Assembly (NCBI GenBank): GCA_030704615.1
Contig: CM060732.1
Location: forward strand, 46,853,053-46,917,052
Direction of reading: 5' to 3'
Length of the DNA: 64,000 nt
Origin: Takakia lepidozioides
Taxonomy: Eukaryota > Streptophyta > Takakiopsida > Takakiales > Takakiaceae
A program made the position numbers and the translations under genes. The notes beneath the pieces were generated by a model. That model did no database searches, was not told the DNA's origin, and worked only from the letters and a program-made list of their open reading frames with translations. Positions 53,546 to 64,000 of this stretch are shown piece after piece. Numbering within the stretch: the stretch's first letter is position 1; every line of letters begins with the position of its first letter.

Positions 53546-54388
53546 CCGGGCCGAGGCTGCGGCTCGGAAGAGGAACGAGGAGAAGGAAGGGATAGGTTGG
53601 GGGGACACGGAGATCGAAGCGCGGCCGCCCGCACCCGGTGCGCGATTCTCTGACGCTGCACCAATGGAGGTGTCACCCCTAGCGACTGCACGCTTTTTTA
53701 CGTCTGAGCAGCGGAGATCAGTGTGCTTTTTGATCAGCGCTGAGGTTTTCTGTTCTTAAAGAGCTGAGGGAGTCGTGCACTAGGGCCGCTCTGATCTAGC
53801 CGGAGCTACAGTGTGTCTTTCAAGTTCCTAGACGCAGCGTCAGCACGGGTGGCCTCTTACTGTTATGTGTTTGCTTATTAGCGAGTGTGATGAGCTCATT
53901 CTTAAGGCTCATTTGCCGTTGGAGATAAGTCAGTGAGTCGTACACGGTTGTAGATAGGCCGAAGCGGTAGTGTGTTTTGAAGTTTGTGGAGTTTCCCGTG
54001 CCGTCACATGCCACCAGGTTCAGCTCAGCCGGGCACTATATGCAAGTATCTGACGGGATCTTAAGCAAGCAGCTCGCTCTCCTTTCGGTTCTGATGAGCT
54101 CTTGGAGGACCGGGCCGTTTTTTCCTCATCGTTGTCCTCAAGCATTAGGAGCTCCGCTTACTGCTTCTGACAAGGTCTCTGAAGTATTCTGAAAGAAGTT
54201 CTTCCAAGGTTTTTGGTAGTGCTCTGGCGCTTTCTTCTCTTGGAGTCGTGATTTATGAGGGACGTACAAGAACAGGAGGGCTCGAGAAGGTGCTTGACGT
54301 ATATGCACAATTAGCTATTTGGTGATGAAGGCTTGTTGGGACTGAAGGGCTTTCCTGGAGAGGCAGACATAGGGTAGGAGGCCAGGGC
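53546..54388 (+). other. upstream region of the MSP-domain gene
   Basis: Presumed promoter and 5' UTR. No frame of note. A TATA box cannot be assigned with confidence. Confidence 0.4.
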
Positions 54389-56750
54389 ATGGCTCAGGAA
54401 CCGGTTGCTATACAGGCCAATGGGAAGATGCGACCTCTCAAGGCTTGGAAACTGAGAATGCCATGGGGAGGACAACAAGACTCGCAGCAGCAGCAGAAAT
54501 TTTCTTCGGCTACAGGACGCCAAAATGGGGAGGCTTCAGGGTCTCGTTCCTCAGTGTCGTCCATAGCTAGAGCTTTTTTGCTAAGCCGTCGGCGCCTTCG
54601 ACTTGATCCCGACAAAAGGTTGCATTTCCTGTGTGAGTTCCAAATCCTACCAACACCCTAGTCTTTGCCCGAGCTTATGTGCTCTTATCTTGAGATATTG
54701 GTGGTCTTCGCAAGATGCTGACAAGCTGTTCTCCTCTATCTCTGCTTCAGATGAGCCAGGAAAGCAAGTGTCGAGTGCAATAAAGATAAAGAATGTGAGC
54801 CGCTCACATGTTGCGTTCAAAGTAAGTGCAGTTTATGCTTGTCCTCGTTGTGAAACATCCTAAGCCAGGGGAATATTTGATGTGCTGTGCTGACCTTGAA
54901 CTGGTTTGGATACATTTTTCATTTGGCACTGCAGTTTCAGACAACAGCGCCCAAGAGCTGCTTTATGCGACCTCCCAATGGCATTCTTCCTCCAAACGGG
55001 TCCATATTTGCAACTGGTATGAAATTAAAGCAGCTTTTGGCAGACCGAAGATTACTGATGATTAAATGAATATCGTGTGGCCATCCTGCTATAGCAAGGT
55101 GCCTGGACTTTGTCCGTATTGTACTTGCTACTTAGGTCTGAAGGCTTTGTTTCCTTGCAGCTAGTTGTTCCACAAATCTCTTCTAACTGTTTCATCATGG
55201 AAAGAGTTAGCTTGTGATGACAAGGCATGAACTATATGGAGAAAGAGCCTCATTGTGACTTTGATCATTTGCAGTGGTCAAGTTCGTGGAGCAGCCTGAG
55301 CGCCTGCAGGAGAAGAAAAACAAGGACAAGTTCAAGATTGTGAGCTTGGCTGTGAAAGAGGGTGTCGAATACACTCCAGAACTCGTAAGGACAGATTTAG
55401 GAGTGACGGAGTTTCAATAAATGACAGACTACTGAGACCGAGAATGAATGTTTAGGATGACTTGTTGATGCAATGAATGGATAGTGAAGAGAATCTGTGG
55501 TAGTAATGGAGAGGTATTTAATGACAAAGGCTGGCAGTTTGACACAATATTAGTTGTGCAGTGGGAGCTTTGCATACACAACTTACCTATTGTGAAGCTT
55601 TAGGGTTTGTAGAGTCTACAAACAGCAGACCGTTGATTAAGCTTGTGGTGTCTGGACTCTGTGAAGTTTGAGGAGCAAAAGGAGGTGGTGGCTGTTGAGC
55701 GCATCCTGCGAGTTGTTTTCATTGATCCTCAACGAGCCTCTCCGGTATGCCCCATTTCCAATGCAGGCACTCCTTGAAGCAAGTTTGTGCAAAATAACTT
55801 CATGCTGTATGGTAGTTGATGAGTGCAAAGGTGTTTGAGGCCAGGTCATGAAATCTCCTCACGATTACATGGCTGTAAAGTTATAGTGTGGCAAGTCTGA
55901 GATTTCAGAAAGGGTTTTGAGAGGAATGTGTAGTGGGAACCTGTAAACGCCATGGCAGCAGTTTCAACTGCAGCAATGTAAGATATAGGATGCTTGCAAG
56001 AGGTATTTTTTGTCCATATCAAACATGCTTTGTGTGAGCCTTTTAGAGAAAGTTTCATGCTCCAATGTTGTTCACAGGCATCCGAGCTCTGCAGTAGGAT
56101 CTGAAGGCTGTTCTGACCTGCTGGTCTGCACAAAACTGATGACATGTCTGGTGATGATTGTGTCTGCCACTATGTATGTTTGGTATTCCTGGCAGCCTTT
56201 CATCAACAGTGGTTTCTCAAACTCAACATTGGGTGCAGGAGGAAATAGACAAGCTGCAGAAGCGATTGGCGGAAGCAGAAGCCGCAGAAGCGGCTCGCAA
56301 GAAACCACAGGAGGACAAGCACCCCAAGGGTGCAATGATGGTGGAGGGGCTTGTGATCGATGAATGGGTATGTTATTCCTCCTCTCTCACATTACCATGC
56401 TGTTCCCTTCTCTGGGGCTTTGTCTGTTTGCCAGGATACTTGACATTGTGACTGACAAGTGATGCTTTAAGTAGTATCAGCATCTATCAACACCCTATTG
56501 TTTCCGCTTCCCTAAACTTGTCTGAATGACTCACTTGAGAGTTTGAGATCAGCCAAGTATACCTCTGTTTCCAAGTCCACTTTCCTTGGGCTACAGTGTC
56601 TCTTGTACTGGCATAGCCTTACCATTTGCTTATTGATATTCAAGAGCATCATGAACTCTCATACTTAGTACCTTTTTCTGGCTTTCACAGAAGCAGCGCA
56701 GAGAAAACTATCTGGCACGACAGCAAGTGGAAGGAGCAGAGTCTCTATGA
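54389..56750 (+). CDS. MAMI/VAP4-like MSP-domain protein, 7 exons
   Basis: Host gene, apparently intact. Exons 54389-54632, 54751-54821, 54935-55016, 55275-55384, 55667-55744, 56239-56367 and 56691-56750; all introns are GT-AG and phases join exactly, giving 257 residues. After a Ser/Gln-rich N-terminus and RRRLRLDPDKRLHFL comes the major sperm protein (MSP) domain: EPGKQVSSAIKIKNVSRSHV, AFKFQTTAPKSCFMRPPNG, KFKIVSLAVKEGVEYTPEL, EEQKEVVAVERILRVVF. The end is a short coiled segment (IDKLQKRLAEAEAAEAARKK) and EGLVIDEW…RRENYLARQQVEGAES. This order and length match the Arabidopsis VAP4/MAMI (membrane-associated mannitol-induced) group. MSP domains of VAPs bind FFAT-type peptides at ER contacts; the role of this subgroup is less clear. 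Start: first ATG of the open frame. It converges with APC6 downstream. Confidence 0.9.
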
Positions 56751-59316
56751 GTTTCATGCTGACTGACTTACAAAATGTTTCAACATGGAAGGATGGTGCA
56801 ATGGTCATGAGGTGTACATCCTCGCTTGACACTCACTGGTAACCATAGATTTGGGTTTGGAAGGTCTGTCAGATTGACTTTTCTGAGCAGTTTCCTCCAG
56901 GGAGCACTGATTTTCTAATCTGCCCTCTTGGATCAGTTCTCTGCCTTGCCATTCCCTGTGTGTACTTGGCCTTGTTTGGGTTCTCCATTCTAGTTGTTGT
57001 CCATGATTTATAGCTGGAGCTAGTGGCCATTGGCGAACCTATTTCTGTACAGGCTCTCTCTGCTAAATGCCCAAATCAAACCACTTTGTATTGGCTCCTA
57101 AAGCCCATCCTCGATGGACAAGGTTCCTTTGTATTTATTTTGATGGAGAGGAGATCCCTTTACATTGATTTGACAGTTGGAACAGTGTCTGATGTGGACA
57201 AGCAACTAGCTTGCGAAGGGTTGTTCATGTTTATACCATAAACCCTTCTTTGCCCTTCTTCAAATATCATGTTTGCCAATTGTCTGTTTTATATTTGTGA
57301 TTGTAGAGCTAATGGCTGTGGAGTCTTCCCTTGACAAACATGTGTGAGCGGGGGTATTGACACTCTTGCATGACAAGATAGAGAGCATATCTTACCCCTT
57401 CTTTCCCTTGCTACTGGTATTATGTAGTGCTGGTCCCTTCACTAGTTTGCTGTTGGAGCTTGATTTTGTTGGTGGGATAGGTGGCCCAGGGGCAGGATCC
57501 CATGCAGATCAGCTATCCAATCTTCTCCCTTGCTTTGACTTACCATGGAGCTTATTGAGGATGATGAGTTATGGTTGGGAGACAAGTGAGAAAAGCCAAA
57601 AAAGATCAATGTCTGAGCTGTAATTGTAGTTTTAATGACATGAGCTTGCATTGACACATGTCCAATTGCCCATCCCTAAAATGGTTTGGCACGTTTTATT
57701 TGTCATCTATGGTGAGGGCACAGGGACTAGGGACAATGCCACACCTGGCCCCATAACGAATCTCATGTCATGTTCCATTCGCAGATGCAACAGATTCTTA
57801 TATACTTGCTCTGCCATTGGAATTTTTCTGGGTAAGGCCCTAAGCTCAATTGTTTCATTGAGGTTACACCAAATGATGCCTCCCTCATAACATGTTCATC
57901 CTTGATCAGTTGATCCTTTGTTCGCATTCATTTCATTGGAAATAAGTAACATAGTGAAGACTGTAGGAAGCAAAGCTACCAGTAGCATAGAAGGTGGTGG
58001 CTCAGAACTGCAGTGATGAGATGTTGTATGCGAGTAGCTTCATGATCAATTCAACACATTTGTCCCTTCCCCTCATTGCCTACATGAGCCGTAAAAAGCA
58101 AATGCTCTGTACCCAAAGAAGTGATATACAAAGAAATATAACTAGAAAACTTGGTATGGCTATTGAGCAGAAGCATCTAGAAGAGGGGAGGATAATCCAT
58201 AGATTAGTCAAGTTTGCTGATCTTAGAGATTGTGTGAATTGGTTCCTGCTTACTTGTGCAGTGTGACTTAGGCTCCCTGACCCGGTGACAGAAAAAAATA
58301 TCAAGCAACCACTCTGCAATAATGTAGTCAGATTCCCTGAATAACATTACAGGCAGCTTTGCACTCGGATCGTAACCTCAGTGAGAGTTCCAATGCCACA
58401 ATCAAGTTGATCTGGTGGCATGCTGAGAGTTCCAGCTTTGTTTATAATGTCTACTCCACCAAGAGAGACTCTCACAGAAAAGTCTAGATCATATCGGGGG
58501 CAAGCTTTAAATGAGACACAAGTTCCAATCTCAGAGCATAGGTCACGAAAAAATAATGACTCTCCAGAGGCTGAGACAATGCAGGAGGGCACAACAGGGA
58601 CAGGCATACAGATCGAGACGTTGAAAGCAATCTTATTAACAGAGGTAAGTGAGAAATGGATATCCCTGTCAGATTGGAGTTTAATGCTCCTCATGTGGTC
58701 GAACAAAGATAATCAGACTCGTAGTAGACATTTGCAAGTCCTTGGAGTGCAACTATGAGAACCTTCAAGTGGAGGCGCTAGTAGACTACAGGCTCCGATT
58801 CGTCTCCATGAACCCAAATCAAGAGTAGTTGGTCGGCGTTGGTGTGTATGGGTATATCACCTTGTCACCTTTCCCTAGAATTTCCATATATGGCTAAATG
58901 AAAGTGCAATGCACTGAACATAATTACATTCTCAGATTGGGTAGTGACAGGCGAGACTCTCTTGCCCAGGCCTCCTCCCACCTACCCAGTACCCTTTCCC
59001 CAGGCGATCCTCAGTTTATGGTGAGGGCACATGGACTAACAGTCCCTATCCATTTCTTTGAGAAGTCTACCTGTACCTTCCTCCACATTTCAATACCACC
59101 TGCAAACCATCGTGTTGTATAAAACTATATTTCAGGGTAGACAACAAGCATTCGGCTCCATATTAGTCCGGCTGCACTAAAAATACAATCTTGGTGCTTA
59201 ATTCAAGGAGAATAGGGAAAGAGACTCACGAAAATTCTGCCACAAGAGGGGGCACTCCATTGTTGAAATTAACCAGCTACGTGTCGAGATAAATCACACT
59301 CATTAGGATTTCCCTA
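56751..59316. other. region between the convergent host genes
   Basis: Expected to hold both 3' UTRs. Short frames on both strands (e.g. 58347-58706 minus, 57023-57241 plus) show no recognisable domain. No repeat or RNA gene is evident. Confidence 0.4.
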
Positions 59317-60880
59317 TCAAGGCAGCCCAACACCCAGTGAATAAAACTGAGAGTCAGGTGCCGAACTGAGGCGTAGGCATTCTTCAGTGAGAGCAATCGT
59401 AAGCATCTCAGTTGTAAAAGTGTCGTCAGACTTCAATCCAAGGGCCTGCAAGCAAGACACAATTGACAGGGTTACCTTTCACAGATTCTCTTTCACCAAA
59501 GCTCCAAAACAGCCAATGTGGCTGTTCGGGGTGAGTTGGCCATTCCGTCCTTAAGCTCCCGACGAGATGAATTCAAGGTCAGATGGTGGGTCAGCTGCAA
59601 CATATGCCCACCCAGATATCCTAAGTTAATCGACTCTATATCTTGGAAACAGGACCGCCCTGTCAAACAGGCTAAGTCCTGGCAGAAGAGAGTAGAAGAG
59701 ATCCTCAAGGACCTGGACCTGGATCCGCAAGTCTTGACCCTGCTGGATAAATCTGACTTAGAGGCTCCAGTGTCCTCAGCCATGTCTGTTGCCATGAGAT
59801 TGTCTGATGAAATGAAGTTAGGCAGAAAACTTCCCTGAACTGTTTCCAGTCTGTGACATGGGGGAGGACATCTTGGATGACCTCAAGGGTCTACCCACTC
59901 TCGGCACTAGACTGAAATTTAAACTCAGGCAGGAAGCCTACCTTTTGAACAGCAAACAGAAGCAGAGAGGAAAGGGAGAGTGCAATTGCCCGTTGTGTGG
60001 GCAATCTGAAGACAGAATTCATTTTCTGATACACTGTCCGGGGTTCTCTCACCAAAGAGACGCTCTCTTCAAATCTATTAAGGGTATTGTGCCTGTACCC
60101 CTGTTTACCAACTTTGAAAGTCTCGAGGCTGAGCCAAAAGCCCAGGCCCTCCTGAGGCCTAGTTTTTGGGCAATCACACACAGCAGATTGATGCTTGTGT
60201 GAAGGGATTTCTAGAGGATATCTGGAAAACCCGGATTAATTCCATATATGGAGGTAAGTCTTACTACCAACGTCAGCCCCTGACAGAGGTAGGTTCTGTC
60301 CGTTTTGTTCCTGCTCAAACTGGGCGCGGGGTCAATGGCCACAAGGCTACGGCAAACAACGTCTTATGAGTACAATCTTTCCACAAAGCTGTTGAGCTCT
60401 TCAAGCCAAAGATTTGAAGAATTCAAGGCCACAATTACAATTGCATATCACTGAACTATACTGAGCTGGTCAGGTACTGCCCTAGCAACTATTGTTCTGT
60501 AAAGCCAAATCCACGCATTGTACGTAGGGTGCCAATCATCAAACCAGGAAAAACTGTGTCCAGTATGTACCTTATGGTAAAAGTCGATGGCTTTGCTAGT
60601 GCTGCCCTGGAAACAGACAACTAACATTTGTCAACAGAGGCTATTTATTTGTAGCAAGTCCAGGTGAGAGAAAGCAAGAAAGGAAGAACCTAAGGTACTG
60701 GCAACCCCACTGCAGTACCCTTCATTGTCATATCATTTTCAGGTTGAACATGAAAGCAAATAAGGCAGAGGATTGTAAACCTCAAGATGGTGAGTGAAGC
60801 CAAGGGCAGCATATGTAGAGGCACCCTTAGGATACAGTGCTAATGCCCTCTCATACATACTTATTGCCTCCCCATATGAC
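59317..60880 (-). CDS. APC6: anaphase-promoting complex subunit 6 (CDC16), last three exons
   Basis: Minus strand, exons 60880-60781, 60606-60571 and 59445-59317 with stop at 59317-59319. They encode SYGEAISMYERALALYPKGA, STYAALGFTHHLE, GSTSKAIDFYHK and ALGLKSDDTFTTEMLTIALT with EECLRL. These are the final tetratricopeptide repeats of APC6/CDC16 (human: ASTYSAIGYIHSLMGNF, ALGLRRDDTF). Intron borders are AG at 3' ends and GTTTAC and GTACAT at 5' ends; phases are compatible. Upstream exons are beyond the window or hidden by LINE C. The acceptor at 60881-60882 has a weak pyrimidine tract, so the first exon's border is less certain. The APC/C is the ubiquitin ligase driving mitotic exit. LINE B sits in the last intron, antisense. 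Confidence 0.8.
59504..60383 (+). mobile_element. LINE copy B in the last APC6 intron (5'-truncated)
   Basis: Plus-strand LINE ORF2 C-terminal part: VAVRGELAIPSLSSRRDEFK, SWKQDRPVKQAKSWQKRVEE, CNCPLCGQSEDRIHFLIHC, DACVKGFLEDIWKTRIN, ending VNGHKATANNVL and TGA at 60367-60369. CAAAGCT flanks it at 59497-59503 and 60384-60390, a plausible 7-bp target duplication. Frames shift near 59810, 59930 and 60170. Unlike copies A and C it keeps CAG in KSWQKRVEE. Confidence 0.85.
60384..60570 (-). other. remaining intron sequence downstream of LINE B
   Basis: Part of the APC6 intron between the 36-nt exon and the last exon. No coding signal. Confidence 0.5.
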
Positions 60881-60882
60881 CT

Positions 60883-61485
60883 GCAGTTCCCTCCACCCAC
60901 CTTTGTTAACTTGCCATGTAACCAGCAGGTATCAAGTTTGTGAAAACTTCCGGTTTAGGTTATAGCATATTCTCGTGTGGAAGCAGTGAGTGTTATCAAT
61001 AGGTGATCACCTATATGCATCAATAGGTATATGTATTCAGACTGATACCCGGCCAATACTGGTGTAAACCTGTACTCGGTAGATTTAGAAATGTGTTGAG
61101 AGGAGACAAGGAAAAGATGAAGGTAGAGAGAGTTTGTCTGCAGGATACAAGCCGATTGTGAGGTTTCAGCGGACCAGTTTCATGGACTTGGCCTGAATTT
61201 GACCATGCTATAGGAAAGCGAATGGCGATTTATGCTCCTGGAGCTTATCAAGCTCATTACACAACTTCAGTTCCAGCCACGTAGCAAGTGTTGCTGTGGA
61301 CTGCCGGTCGTATATAGAAATGGCAGATAGACTATGACCATTGAAAATTTGAGACCACAGGAAAATTTCGAATAAGCAAATCATAAAGACTTACAGAGAA
61401 TAAACTCATAAGACGTTCATCGTAGCATAGTGGCCGTAAACCCTGTGCCCAGTTTGGGCGAAACTAACAGAGAATGTACTCATAA
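60883..61485 (-). other. presumed APC6 intron with a stray LINE 3' end
   Basis: Mostly unique sequence. At about 61398-61465 the minus strand carries a diverged second copy of the LINE 3' end (CGCCCAAACTGGGCACAGGG … AACGTCTTATGAGT), tandem to that of copy C. Confidence 0.45.
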
Positions 61486-64000
61486 GACGTTGTTTGCCGT
61501 AGCCTTGTGGCCATTGACCCCTCGCCCAGTTTGAGCGGGAACAAAACGGACAGAACCTACCTCTGTCAGGGGCTGACGTTGGTAGTAAGACTTACCTCCA
61601 TATATAGAATTAATCCGGGTTTTCCAGATATCCTCTAGAAATCCCTTCACACAAGCATCAATCTGCTGTGTGTGATTTGCCCAAAAACTAGGCCTCAGGA
61701 GGGCCTGGGCTTTTGCTCAGCCTTGAGACTTTCAAAGTTGGTAAACAGGGGTACAGGCACAATACCCTTAATAGATTTGAAGAGAGCGTCTCTTTGGTGA
61801 GAGAACCCCGGACAGTGTATCAGAAAATGAATACTGTCTTCAGACTGCCCACACAACGGGCAATTGCACTCTCCCTTTCCTCTCTGCTTCTGTTTGCTGT
61901 TCAAAGGTAGGCTTCCTGTCCCGAGTTTAAATTTCAGTCTAGTGCCGAGAGTGGGTAGACCCTTGAGGTCATCCAAGATGTCCTCCCCCATGTCACAGAC
62001 TGGAAACAAGTTCAGGGAAGTTTTCTGCCTAACTTCATTTTCATCAGACAATCTCATGGCAACAGACATGGCTGAGGACACTGGAGCCTCTAAGTCAGAT
62101 TTATCCAGCAGGGTCAAGACTTGCGGATCCAGGTCCAGGTCCTTGAGGATCTCTTCTACTCTCTTCTACCAGGACTTAGCCTGTTTGACAGGGCGGTCCT
62201 GTTTCCAAGATATAGAGTCGATTAACTTAGGATATCTGGTGTTGGGCATATGTTGCAGCTGACCCCACCATCTGACCTTGAATTCATCTCGTCGGGAGCT
62301 TAAGGACGGAATGCCAAACTCACCCCGAACAGCCACATTGGCTGTTTTGGAGCATGCTGACATACACTCCTTAAGCTCCTTAAGCACCCCCACTTGAATG
62401 GATTCTAGAGACTTAGGCTGGTTGGAGTTATCAACCCATATAGCAGATCCGTACTCCAAGGCAGGTCTAATAACGCGACAAAGCATGGTTTTCTTAACCT
62501 CAGAGTTGACCCCTCTGCAGTGGAAAAATTTAGTGAGCCCCAGAGCTTTGCCCTTGCCAGTTTGAACAACTTTCCGGATATGTGCATCCCAATTACAATT
62601 GGAGGAGAACTCAACGCCCAGGTAAGTGTAGGAAGGGAGGACCGGGATCTCTTGGCTACCCCACTGCCACTTAAGATCACTTCCTCCCTCTCCTCTGTCG
62701 TTGAATGCTACCACTGCACAGTTGCTGACATTAGCCTCTAGCCCCCAAAGATCAAAGTATCTCTTCGCGCAATCAATCAACTCCTGGAGATTGGTTGGAG
62801 TCTCCCCTATGCCTGCGAAGTCATCCGCAAACATAAGGGCTGGTATGGTGGTATCACCCACCCTGAACCCAAATCCCTCACTTTCCACATCCTCGAGGAG
62901 TTGATTGATGAAAACATTGAAGAGCAGAGGGGAGAGAGTACATCCTTGAGCTACACCTTGGTCTATGTCAAAGAAGTTGGACTTCTGTCCGTTAACAGTG
63001 ACACAGCTTTTGGTGTGAGCATACAAGTTGTGGACAACTCTCCACATCTTTCCCTTGATCCCACAAGACCAGAGGCGGAACCATAGGCCATCTCTCCACA
63101 CTGTGTCATAAGCCTTTTTGACATCCAGGAAAAAGACATAAGTGGGTTTCCCTTCTTTTTTCCTCCCCTGGATAATCTGGCTTAGAGTGAAGATATGATC
63201 CACACAGCCCCTGTTTCGCCGAAAGCCAGCTTGGCCTTTGTGGAAACAACCTCTAGACTCCAGATCAACCTTGAGACGAGTACTTATAACTCTGCAGAAT
63301 GTCTTGCCAACAGCATTGAGGAGCGTGATGCCACGGTAGTTCCCCGGTTCTTCTCTGTCACCCTTCTTGTATAGATTGACAATGACCCCCTGTCGCCAGC
63401 GAAAGGGGATCATTTCAGTCTTCCAGATAAGGTTGAAGAGGAGAACTAGGGCCTCTATCATGGGAACCATTTCAGTCTTCCAAATAAGGTTAAAGAGTAG
63501 AACTAGGGCCTCTCTCATGGGATCGCCACCGTGCTTGATAAGCTCGTTGACAATACCATCAGGTCCACCAGCTTTATATCCATTTAAATGTTCAATTGCT
63601 TCCACAACCTCAGAAGAACTAATGGGAGCATTATAAACCATTGAAATATACTCCAGTTCATCAGGGCTGTTTTGAATCATAGGAACAGTTTTTCCAACTG
63701 TGTCCCTCCATTCAGCAGAAGACCCCTCACTGTTAGACCTAGAAGTTCTGCCGAGGATACTGTAGTGAGTTTCAAAGGTTTTGACAATGTCAACCGATGA
63801 AGTCACCACTGCACCTTTAGTAGTCTTCAGCGCTTGTACTTGCTGACCGTTTTTCGGCTTGTACAAACGTTGAAGGGCCAACCAGAATTTCTTGTCATTA
63901 CCACCATGGTGGTTTGAGTTTATTTCACTGTATAACTTGTCCCAGTATAATTTCTTCTGAGACCTAACAAGCTGATTGATATCTTTACGGAGCTGGTAGT
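61486..64000 (-). mobile_element. LINE copy C, ORF2 running off the right edge
   Basis: Non-LTR retrotransposon on the minus strand, the longest copy. The frame is open from 64000 to an amber at 62166-62168. It includes VVEAIEHLNGYKAGGPDGIV, RWRQGVIVNLYKKGDREEPG, FLDVKKAYDTVWRDGL and the RT catalytic LMFADDFAGIGETPTN, followed by the thumb. After the amber the same frame runs on (61695-62117) with CNCPLCGQSEDSIHFLIHC. A one-base loss near 61715 shifts the end, whose frame then ends VNGHKATANNVL and TGA at about 61505. A tandem duplication in the protein (EALVLLFNLIWKTEM twice, 63404-63520) is seen. Upstream endonuclease would be outside the window. It probably lies in an APC6 intron, sense orientation. 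Confidence 0.9.

Noticed and set aside
58347-58706. Minus-strand 119-codon frame as a gene
   Set aside because: No recognisable domain, no splice partners found; lies in the presumed 3' flank of two host genes.

Overview
The window reads as nuclear DNA of a streptophyte, most likely a charophyte green alga. The reasons are two spliced host genes with plant-type orthologues (a MAMI/VAP4-like MSP-domain gene and the 3' end of APC6/CDC16), broken plant-type PPR/DYW genes, captured pieces of psaG, eL20 and OEP16, and a Ty3/gypsy element carrying a C5-cytosine DNA methyltransferase, a class reported before from charophytes. The species is an inference. Apart from the two host genes, nearly everything is transposon or repeat, mostly broken.

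Layout. 0-3.4 kb: 5' part of a minus-strand LTR retrotransposon (gag, tRNA-iMet-type primer site, LTR). 3.6-9.34 kb: a MULE-type transposase with a GCM/WRKY-like zinc finger, MULE core and SWIM finger, flanked on both sides by clusters of a roughly 22-nt palindrome. 9.6-21.9 kb: a Ty3/gypsy element (gag, protease, RT, RNase H, integrase, then a long extra ORF region with coiled coils, a polypurine tract and a 3' LTR). 22.4-29.6 kb: SINE-like repeats, a roughly 470-bp tandem array, and a 1.27-kb foldback transposon inserted into one array unit. 29.9-30.6 kb: a minus-strand gene of unknown function with a homopolymer frameshift. 31.2-34.4 kb: PPR pseudogenes. 34.65-46.88 kb: the methyltransferase-bearing Ty3/gypsy element, nested in a LINE (34.55-34.65 plus 46.88-48.58 kb). 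49-53.5 kb: more SINE and foldback repeats. 54.4-56.75 kb: the MAMI/VAP4-like gene (7 exons, plus). 59.3-60.9 kb: last exons of APC6 (minus), with a LINE in one intron. 61.5-64.0 kb: a long LINE, probably in the next APC6 intron, running off the window.

The most unusual object is the 34.65-46.88 kb element. Its order is LTR, self-complementary primer site, leader with antisense fragments of three or more host genes, gag with zinc knuckles, protease, DNMT3-like methyltransferase, RT, RNase H, integrase, PHD finger, polypurine tract, LTR. The 14 nt just after the 5' LTR are the exact reverse complement of a segment inside the LTR, which points to self-priming of reverse transcription rather than tRNA priming. 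Its LTRs are circularly permuted relative to the insertion ends, as if a two-LTR circle had been opened at a palindrome inside one LTR and inserted with a 4-bp duplication. The copy is dead (several frameshifts, methyltransferase catalytic Cys replaced by Tyr, an integrase Asp replaced by Gly), but the design is readable.
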